Program-made: the position numbers and the translations under genes
Source of the DNA: Amylostereum areolatum
Taxonomy: Eukaryota; Basidiomycota; Agaricomycetes; Russulales; Stereaceae
DNA length: 64,000 nucleotides
Assembly (NCBI GenBank): GCA_012932865.1
Contig: SAXG01000006.1
Coordinates: 1,365,091 to 1,429,090, forward strand
Reading direction: 5' to 3'
Shown here: piece by piece, positions 55,642 through 64,000 of the stretch
How positions within the stretch are numbered: position 1 is the stretch's first letter
How the letters are laid out: each line of letters begins with the position of its first letter
The notes under the pieces: model-generated
What the model saw: the letters and a program-made list of their open reading frames with translations, nothing else
Database searches by the model: none
Told to the model about the DNA's origin: nothing

Positions 55642-58600
55642 TCATGACATGGGGCGGGTAGGATCTAGTTTGGATGTCCATGATTGCAGCTCTTTGAGAC
55701 TAGGTGCCGCAAGAGCATGCGAATTAGACGATGTGAAAAGCGAAAACGTGTATTTTTTCTGTGAAGACCGCGGGTCAGCATATTAAATGAATCATGCCAC
55801 GAGAGAGACGCACCCCAAGAAGGCTCTCCATTTCCGGGTTGCTCTCCACGTTCGCAGCGTCAAGGCTGATGACGGCAATCTCCTCGAGCTCATTGGAATG
55901 TCTATACACATGCAGATACGGTCTGCAGTTGGACAGTAAGTAAGCAGTCAATATCAAAAACAACACAACTCGCCTGCGCAATACAAACCATCGTCGTTCC
56001 CAAATATCTTCGTTCGCGTCGAGGAGGATCATCAAGTGTCCACTCTTTGTGGGAATATCACTACAACACCTGTCAAAACTGTTCTGCTGAAGTCTGCAAC
56101 ATTGCCTAAACGCACCTCCGGGGCATGAGCTTGGTACTGGAAACCAGTTGCATAGGCTCCTCGATCTCGCGCTTCGCCGGTTTGCCTGGACTATCTGGTG
56201 GCGTGGGTTCTTGGCTTAGAGCGATCTAAAAATTCCAGAGGTCAAAAGCGTTCTTCCTTTGATAACCAATAAAAGCACACACCTCGCCTTGATGGCCGAA
56301 CCTCTTCTTCCAAAGCTCCAGGGACTTCTGAACCAACTCCTGTGACGCCCACTCCACCGACCCGGCTTGAATAGGTTGTGAACCGGATGGGGAGCTTGAA
56401 AGAATGACCCGGATAGCTTGGACGTCCGCTGCTCGCCGCTCCATTGTCACGAGTTTGGTGTGGTCCTCCACAATCGAGATACCTCGAGGTTTCCACGATC
56501 CCAACGCCTCCTCACCCTTCACATACTTTTCCGACGTGTCCAGTCTCCAGAGGTCCTTCGGCGAGCGCGTGAGGGGTGGCGAAAGACGCACGCGGAAGAC
56601 ATTGCTCGACTTGTTCAATATTCGTGTCGAACTGAGTAGGGCGAGGATCTTGGATGGCGGTCGCGCGTCTCGGGTCTGCGTGGTAACGGCCAAGTCCATG
56701 GAAAAGTGAACTGCGTCCGTGCAGTTATCGACAGCCACGGACCAGGTGATCTGCAGTAACACCCGCTGATTTGACGGCGTGACACGATTGAGCAATATCG
56801 AATTGTGCACGCTTGAGTCCCATAATGCCTCCGCGGACAAGAATCCTGAACCATCTGGTTTGAACTCAACTGTCTGGTCTTGAAGGAGAGGCAGCGTGAC
56901 GAGAGGCTTGGATGACGACTCGTGTACACGACCCTTGGAGTCCAGAAGGCGAATATTGCCTACGCGTACGCGAACCATCTCCGTCCACGGCAGCTGGCGT
57001 CCGGAGTTGGATGTCATGGTCAAGACAAGGCGTCGCTGCAGACCTTGGTGCAGGGTAAAGGCTCCAGGATCAAGGTTGCCTTGTGAGAGTACTGCAACAG
57101 GGACATATTGACCATCGGGCCCCAGCTCTCGGACCTGCAGCCACGCGACGACATCGTGAGATTGTTCCATGACGAAATCGGTTTCTGACCTGCGCATGGG
57201 CTGAGACTCTACGGATCTGCTGTCTGACGTGGGAGTAGAAGAGGCAGGGGTCGCCGGGCGTTGTGGGAAGTAAGCCTTTTGTTCGCGCATCTCGTCCCAA
57301 CGCTCCATCCGCTCGATATACTGAGCTTTCAGTGAGGCAAAGAGCTCTATTGGCGCGTGTTCTTGTCGTAGGTGGGTGAGGACCTTTGAGGTAACGACAA
57401 TTGAAAAACTTCGACGGAACTTGAGGTCGGAAGGCGTCGACGTCTCCAGGTTGATGGCATTGGAATGGTAGATTTCCTCAGACTTAAGGCTTGTACCGAT
57501 GAAGGAGGATAATCGGACTTGAAGATGCACCGACGAGAAGTCATGGGAGGAAAGACCCTTCACCGAGTCCACAGTGAGGAAGAAGCTTACTTTGCTTCCA
57601 GGAGGAATCGATCCAGGACTGGGAGATGAAGAACGCGTCGACGCAGTTGAGCTGCCGTTATGCTTCGATGGCACAACGACGTTGACTATCTTGATCTCAA
57701 CGCGACATGACCCGATGGCTTCGGCAGTGTAACGGTCGAAGATAGGAACAGTGGAGGTAGAGGAGAGACGACGAGCAAGAGGGGCTAGTGAGACAAGGGC
57801 ATTGCCAACGAAGGAGTATTCAGGCGCGGGAGTATTGTAAAAGGGTTCCTCTGATGAGAAATGTTGGGAATAGGATGGGCGGTCAATGAATGTGGTGAGA
57901 TTGCGCATGCGTTGTACCTGCTGTTGTAGGCGGTCTAGTGACCATACATAGATGGCATTGTGTCGCTTATCGAGCACCTTGACCGCAACGGCAGGTTGAG
58001 TGGCGGAAGCCAGAACCGGATCGGCGACATCACCAAACTCGTCCAGGCCAGCGATTGTGTTCACTGACGAAGTGGGAGCTGCGAGAGTGCCGCCTGAAGC
58101 GACTGTGAAGTTGTAGGAAACACCCTTCCCAAGCTCTTTGCTGTAGTACACATGTCAGGCGTAGTCAAACCTCATAAAAGGAACGAACACACCTAATGAC
58201 GTTGGCCTCCTTCACCAGGACGGCATTTGACAAAACAGTCTCCGCCATGGAAAACGACCGATGGGCTCTCCACTTGTCCAACACCTTGCGGATTAAACGA
58301 AGCTGCTTCGCAGTGTAGATAACAGGTTCGAATGTTTCCGTGTCGAGCTCTGTCTCGCCACGGGCCCGAGCGTCGATCAGCCGCTTCATCTGCATCTGGA
58401 CAAGCTTCAACTGATGTTGCATGTGGTCTTTCTCCTCCTTCAAATCTTCCGCTTCCGTGCCTTCGGCGATTGCCTGTAACCGGGACTCAAATTCCTGCCG
58501 TTGCGTCTCCAGCTGGTTCTGGACGTCCTTGAACCCGTCCCCCTCAGGGCTCCCATGGCTGGGACCAGCATCAACGCTCGTGTCATCCGTGGTGGCGTCA

Positions 58601-61600
58601 CTAGAGAACGGTCGGCCAGACTCGCTCCATACATCGTCGGCTTGACTGAGACTACTTTCCGGTCGCGGTTTGGAGCTCTGGTCCCGTATGGTCTTGACCA
58701 TAGTGATCCTCTCGTAGAGTTTGTTTAGATCCTCGTCGGCGAGACTATCCAGTGCGGGATCGAGGCCTAAACGCGCGAGAGCAGCTTCGCGCTTCGCATA
58801 GGTCCAATCCACATCGGCTGGGTCACCATCCGACGACGTCGGCGACGTCGGTCGTGGGCTACCCTCGGTCATGGCCTCCAAGTCAGCAGCAGTCACGCTG
58901 ACCTGCAGACTGGACTTCATCGTCGCACGATGCCTCTGCTTCCGTACTTCTTCGGGATTGTTGAATCGGAAGACGTGATGATCCCCTGAGAAAGCGGCGT
59001 TAGAGGTGTCCTAAGGGTGGACTGTACCCGGACGTACCCAGAATGATACGGAACCCGGAACGAAGCTTATGAGCCTACAGGACATGGCGTGAGAAGTTGA
59101 AGAATATTTAACAAGGTAAGACACACCTGTCCTGTGGAAATTTGCTTGCCGTTCAAGAACTACCGCGATATGAGTCTTATAACCCTGGACAAAGAAGGTG
59201 TCACATACCGTGCTGGCGCCAGGCAATGCGTGCAGGGTGACTTTGCCGTCATTGTTCTCAAAGTAGCAATGTTCCGCCAGTATGTTTTCCCCACTGAGAG
59301 GAATCTGCGCTTGCTTCTCTCCTTCGGCATCAAGCCGGCCAACCTGAACATCCATAGTATCAATAGCGGCGATGAGTGGCCTCAGAAGGGAGACTAACGG
59401 TGGTCGGACCGGGCTTCAGCTGGTAAATGAGACATTCACTCATGAGGGGATCTAGGAATCTGGTGAGTCGAAAGGCGTATAGCAGAAACGTAAGTGAGCC
59501 CACCCTCATTCTACGTGAAGACGATCATGATTTAGCACTATTACAACACGCCAATGCAATGAACATACCAGGTTGACGAGATGAGGCATCTGGATAGGTA
59601 ACATTTAGTATTCGTTCACTACACGAGCGTGCCATGTTAGGCGCACCTTCTTTGGTGTATGCACGCCCACGTTATTCTTCTCAACTGTAATGCCCAACTC
59701 TTCCAGCGCCTTCTCCCGCTCCTTCTGCACTTCCTGCGTGCGTTCCAGCTTCTGCTCCCAGGTCTCGTTCAAGCTTTGCATCAATTTCTCGCTGGATTGC
59801 AGATGGTCCTGCAGTTCTGCCTTCGTAACCGTCTTGATTTCGCCGTCTTTTGTCTGGTATGTGACCTTCTGTTTTTCTGGCGGGATCTTGGGATCAAATA
59901 TGGCCTCGTCGTTAGACCCGCTAACACGAGCTAAAGAAGCTGTCAGTAAACAGTTCTGTCTTCGGGCGGGGATGAAGGCAGGGACGCACCCCTGAGCATC
60001 TCAAGCTCCTCTTTGAGTTCGCGCACCAATCGTGCGTTTGGATCCTCGTTGACGACGGCTTTATTCTTGATCTTCTTAGCCTGGTCGGCATAACGAAGGG
60101 TGCTCAGAGTTTCCTCGTAGTCGGCGGGAGATATAGCAGCGATCATGGCAGTCTTGGAGTTGCCTCCCAGCGAGTCTTTCAGTAGCCATGTCAAGACCTG
60201 ATTGAAAACGTCAAATGAAAAGCTCAGGATGGTCAGATAGGACAACGTACAGAATCACGGTAAGGAATGAAGTCTTCGCCCTTCTTCTTGCCCTTTTTGC
60301 CGTCGGAATGGGACGCAAGCGCAAGGGCCGAAATGACTTTCCCAAGCGTAGTCAATGATTTATTGATGTTTGCACCTTCCTTCAGACGTTGGCCGGTCGC
60401 GCCTGTGGAGTTTGCACGTTCTGAGCCTGCCAAATCGACCAAGCTACACAGTCATCAGGGTCACAGAATGGTATGTAAAAAGTCGGGTGTGCGTACTTGA
60501 TACGTGACACTTTTTCTGTGTCCAAGTTCGCGTCGGGGTCATGTCGTTTCATGGTAAGGATGAGGGTAAAGACGGCATGCGAACGAGATGATCTGGAAGG
60601 ATGTTCAATAAAAGCCACGTTTGTACAAAAAAAATACACACGTCTCGTTCATGTTGGTCGCAGCGACCGTACGAGCCTTATTACCCTCGTCCATAAGCGT
60701 CATCATCTCATCATAGCTCTTGACTACAAGCTTGGAAAGATCCTCTACATATGGGCCAAGACTCGGATGTTCACGAACGCGGAGGTTTCCGGTGTTCTTA
60801 GGATTCAGGAGGTCCCGCACTTTCTCATTATAGATCTGTTACATGGGGTAAAGATGGTTGTTTTGAGAGCAAGAGACGTATAGCGCACTTCGATATAAGA
60901 AACCTCGACGGTGAAACTTAGGTTGGCGTCCGCTGCGGTCTTATTTGCAAGACGCACGAAGAGTTCGGAACAAGTTTGTGGAATGATACCCTTGTCCGGC
61001 CCGTCTTTCGAGGAATGTTAGCGTACAGCGGTTGCGATGCAAACATGCCACTCACATCCCATCATACTGTTCCGGACACACGCGTGAGCTCGATATGTCC
61101 GGCGAGGACAAGGTAATCACGCACCTGTACGACTTTCCAGATCCTACACGCGTCCCTCGCACATCAGTCCCTCACTTGCAACGTATTTTAGTAAGACGCA
61201 CCAGTCTGTCCATCTATAACATGCGGTCAAACGCCACAATCGAATGGGTGCATGAACAGGTACTCACAAGCTATAATACACGCGTTAAACCCGGCAAAGC
61301 CGTGGTCTAGTAGTTCGTTTCCGAGGTCATCGAAGAGTGTTTGTTGAGAGCAGTATTGAGGCTCGTCGCGTGGACCAGCGGACCAATAACTCTTGTCGAA
61401 ACTGAACGCCATCGTTTTGCGTTCGGTCGCGCGTCCCGAGGACGCCTTCTCCTGCTGGGAACCGGCCTCTGGTGCGTCGAGAAATGTTTGGTTGCCCTGC
61501 ATCCGAATGAGCGGCTTTGCTCCGCGCGCAAGCTCTGAACGTGATGAAACATGACGAGATCAGTCGCAGAGTGCAGGAGGGGGCGGATAGCAAGACGGAC

Positions 61601-61664
61601 CGCGCGAATTGAGCGGACGACATCGGACGACGACTTTGATATTCCCATCGCCGTGGTCGGCCAT
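55642..61664 (-). CDS. Kinesin-3 motor (Unc-104/KIF1 type) with FHA and PH domains
   Basis: Starts [20 protein letters not shown] at 61664. The motor domain has the P-loop GQTGSGKSYSMMG, encoded on three micro-exons at 61202-61213, 61125-61143 and 61056-61066. It also has switch I ([13 protein letters not shown]), switch II ([13 protein letters not shown]) and the neck-proximal [20 protein letters not shown]. An FHA domain follows ([20 protein letters not shown]), then a long KIF1B-like and DUF3694-like region. A C-terminal PH domain ([20 protein letters not shown], ending [18 protein letters not shown]) binds phosphoinositides. This class carries vesicles and early endosomes along microtubules. 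The total is roughly 1,600 residues in many exons. All junctions examined keep frame. Confidence 0.93.
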
Positions 61665-61924
61665 GGTTTAACCAACGGCAGATACGTCTATAATGAAAGC
61701 AAGGAGGGTGAGGGAGGAAGGAAGCGGGAGGAGGCAGTGTAAGGCGAGAGGTGAACGAACAAGGCGCGTGAATTCGATCTTCCTTCATTTTGGCAACGGT
61801 GTCCAAGGGCGTGAGGTGCACGTGATTAGCTTCTTCTGTTCGCTCATCGTACACTTCGATACTACTCGTCCGTCACAAGTACAGTATATTCAACTCAATA
61901 CGAAGATACAAGGAGTTGGAATAC

Positions 61925-62803
61925 TCATGCGTCAGTAACAGCAGGAGTGCCCACGGACAAAGGGCCGCCGTCGACGATCGTGCTATAATACAACCTGCTC
62001 GCAACATTGCCTACAACCCAGTCCAGCCCTTTCACCAGATTCTCACCTGTCACGGCGCTGCAAGCTATGATCCTCCACTCATGGGATTTGATCATGGGAA
62101 GCTCGAGGGCCTGATATTTAACATGAAAAACCTGGTTGGCCGATTGAAGGATGTCAACGAACGCACCTGCTCGATCTCGTGATCCCGCATGGAGCCTTGA
62201 ATATCCTGCTTGTTGGCTAGGACCAGAAGAGACGCGCCTGCTAATCGCTGGAGAACTATTAGGAAGGGCCGGGAGGCATTTGCGGTTCGTTGCCTACATC
62301 TTCCTGCAGCAGGCTATGTAGCTCTTCCTTGCAGTCCTGCATTCGTAGCCGATCGCCAGAATCAACAACCCAGACCAAGGCATCAGTTTGTTCGAAGTAA
62401 TTCCGCCAGTAAGGTCTCAACGTCCGCTGTCCTCCGACATCCCCTGCGGCGTTGAACTTTTAGCAGACATCCAGACGAAGACATGGAGATCAAGATTCAA
62501 CGAACATATGTTCAGAGTGTATCTTGCGGCCATGGTGACAGTGAGACGAAAATCGCGATACAAATACATGCACCTACCGCCCATGAACAAATGTCTTGAT
62601 GTTGAAGCCCAATGTTGGACTGACGCTCATAATGTCCTCTCCGTTGAGCTTCTTTAGGATAGTCGTCTTTCCTGCATTATCGAGACCGCTGCCAGCGCTT
62701 CAGAGCTAGAGCATTGGGCACCGCTGGTGGCTTACAGGAACAAAACGAAACGCGCATCTCCTTTTCCTTCTGCCTGTTCTTCCGGATGATCGAGCAGGCC
62801 CAT
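61925..62803 (-). CDS. ARL2: Arf-like GTPase Arl2 (Cin4/Alp41)
   Basis: G motifs are complete: GLDNAGKTT (P-loop), the switch I block [30 protein letters not shown] (G3) and LANKQDI (G4). The G5 block is [20 protein letters not shown]. It ends VGTPAVTDA. Arl2 with tubulin cofactors controls tubulin folding and microtubule stability. A 17-nt exon (62506-62522) encodes YTLNI. From the ATG at 62803 the open frame reads [20 protein letters not shown] before [12 protein letters not shown]. The canonical N-terminal helix ([14 protein letters not shown]) is encoded at the same place in the next frame, so two compensating one-base shifts separate it from the rest. All other exons are in frame. Confidence 0.87.
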
Positions 62804-63081
62804 GTGGCAGAATGCGATCGGGGGGAGCGTAAAGATTTTGAACGGGGGCGCCATGTGGCGGCGTGGCGTGGCGGCGTGGCGGCATGGCGTGGCGCGTGTA
62901 AACTGAAACCGTGAACTAAGACAACCGCCATGGCGCCATGGCGCATCCTTTCTTTAAGTTTCTTTTCTTTTCTTTAAGTTTCTAAGGCATCCAGCGCCAT
63001 GGCGCCATGGCGGCGAGACCTCGTGCGCAGTGCACCATACAATATATAAGACTCACTCTGCACGTCGTTGTTCTCTCGTGA
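62804..63081. promoter_or_regulatory. Divergent promoter with twin palindrome repeats
   Basis: Between ARL2 (-) and the right-edge gene (+). GCCATGGCGCCATGGCG occurs at 62927-62943 and again at 62996-63012; each copy contains the perfect palindrome CCATGGCGCCATGG. Between them are two CTTTAAGTTTC repeats (about 62952-62962 and 62971-62982). On the ARL2 side lies a cluster of GGCGTGGCG/GGCATGGCG direct repeats (62849-62894). A TATATAAG element is at 63043-63050. Confidence 0.6.
62927..63012. repeat. Paired 17-bp repeats, each holding a 14-bp perfect palindrome
   Basis: The two identical copies are 69 bp apart start to start and flank a pyrimidine-rich spacer with its own duplicated CTTTAAGTTTC. 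Confidence 0.85.
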
Positions 63082-64000
63082 ATGCCCCCTCCCCCACAGG
63101 GTCCCTGGACCTTTGTGGCGGCGTTGTCGACCCTTTCCTTACCGTCAACATCGGATCATCGACTCCGCAGAACCGTGGACGTATCCAGCGTCGGTACGCC
63201 TTCTTATCGTCCGTTTACGCACTCCAGCCCGGCATGCTATACGTCTGTGACCCTTCTGCTTCCAGTGTTCGGTTCGGGCTGTCCCTTCACCATCTTCTAC
63301 ACTCCTCAAATTCAATCCGATAACCCTCAGGACGCTTTTCGTGAAGCAGAGGCAATAACAAAGCTCATCACAGCGACCCGTCATCTTCAACATTCTTTGC
63401 CTACTTTCCCCAACACGACACTACTACGTCCTCTCCCTCATCTACATTTTCTGGACCCCATTCGTCGTCTACACGACTTTCTGCGAAGCCATTCCAACGT
63501 CGTGTCTCTTATCACAGACCACTGGTACGTGTATTCTTCATGATCACTATATTCTATCTAACCCTGAGTCATTGCTCTCGCTCATAGTTTCTATGAGCGA
63601 CCTCGATCCCTCGCTCTGCGTTAACCGCCACAGGGACTCTGCACTAGCAGGAGCAAGAAGTTTGCGAAGGACCTACAATGTCGCCATAATCGATGTAGCC
63701 CCTGCTGTATCAAAGATGCTCACGTTCTCGGGCCATGTGACGTGCCTAAGCACCGTCCCGCCAAAGTTGTTCGGGCTTTGACTTCTTCTGATAATACTCC
63801 CTATCCGTCTTCGTCCACTGCTGCATCTTCCACCTCCTTTTCAGGCTACCTCAAGTTCATCGGCATCGGCGTCCAGAACGCTCGCTCATCCGGTCCAGAA
63901 TACATGGACCCAGGTATCAGAAGGAGTCATTGCCGATCGGAAGCGTGTAGTCGGCGAACGTCAGGCTGAAACAGCGAGAAAGCGAGAGATTACGATCAAG
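63082..64000 (+). CDS. Unrecognised gene running off the right edge
   Basis: ATG at 63082 opens a frame starting MPPPPQGPWTFVAALSTLSL. It becomes convincing from about 63290 on (SDNPQDAFREAEAITKLITA, TRHLQHSLPTFPNTTLL, LHDFLRSHSNVVSLITDH) and ends at a GTACGT donor near 63523. Downstream exons are ambiguous. Acceptors near 63586 and 63632 lead into different frames, one of them Cys-rich (LQCRHNRCSPCCIKDAHVLG). A third frame is open to the window end (WTQVSEGVIADRKRVVGERQ, then AETARKREITIK). No family is recognised. The TATA element only about 35 nt upstream of the ATG suggests a very short leader or a start further downstream. Confidence 0.45.

Noticed and set aside
1..64000. tRNA or rRNA genes, CRISPR arrays, transposon ends, viral genes
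   Set aside because: Looked for by eye on both strands; no cloverleaf, rRNA core, spaced direct repeats, transposase/reverse transcriptase motifs or terminal repeats were recognised. A dedicated scan could still find a tRNA.

Overview
The window is nuclear chromosomal DNA from a filamentous fungus, most likely an agaricomycete basidiomycete. The genes are split by many short GT-AG introns (mostly 45-70 nt, with CTAAC/CTGAC-like branch sites). Gene density is about one per 2.3 kb, on both strands, and the products are typical fungal ones (Pcl-type cyclin, Yea4-type transporter, Ole1-type desaturase with cytochrome b5, kinesin-3, LIM-binding regulator). No rRNA, tRNA, CRISPR array, transposase or viral gene was recognised. 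All spliced models were built by eye from reading frames and splice signals, and all family names come from motif recognition, not database searches.

Layout. 1-6.3 kb: the edge of a minus-strand gene, an unresolved small gene, an SH3 protein whose second intron is mostly a CTC microsatellite, and a Pcl cyclin. 6.8-12.4 kb: a UDP-GlcNAc transporter, then two tandem FAD monooxygenases sharing exon structure. 12.8-21.1 kb: nuclear cap-binding protein 80, a large intronless PPR-like protein, mitochondrial IF-3 and the tRNA adenosine deaminase subunit Tad2. 21.3-28.7 kb: prolyl oligopeptidase, a mitochondrial FAD/folate carrier and a cyclopropane-fatty-acid synthase-like methyltransferase. 28.7-36.5 kb: the sparsest part, with one small unrecognised spliced gene, about 1.4 kb without a convincing gene, a cytochrome b5-acyl-CoA dehydrogenase fusion and an apparently secreted fumarylacetoacetate-hydrolase-fold protein. 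36.5-48 kb: Rad16 helicase, WW-domain protein, HMG-box protein and a PNUTS-like phosphatase-targeting protein. 48.7-55.4 kb: LIM-domain-binding regulator, U3 snoRNP protein Imp3 and delta-9 desaturase. 55.6-64 kb: kinesin-3 (Unc-104/KIF1 type), Arl2 GTPase, a twin-palindrome promoter-like module and a gene running off the right edge.

The genes do not form an obvious pathway cluster. Loose themes are lipid and acyl metabolism (cyclopropane synthase, acyl-CoA dehydrogenase, desaturase), RNA and translation (cap binding, PPR, IF-3, Tad2, Imp3) and nuclear regulation (Rad16, HMG box, PNUTS, LDB). The two monooxygenases are the clearest accessory-metabolism element.

No wholly new system is evident. 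The most unusual signals are: the kinesin P-loop encoded on three successive micro-exons of 12, 19 and 11 nt; other micro-exons in the cyclopropane synthase (15 nt), Arl2 (17 nt) and the PNUTS gene (31 nt); an Arl2 N-terminus whose canonical helix is legible only in a shifted frame; a roughly 43-unit intronic CTC tract; and paired 17-bp palindrome-containing repeats upstream of Arl2.
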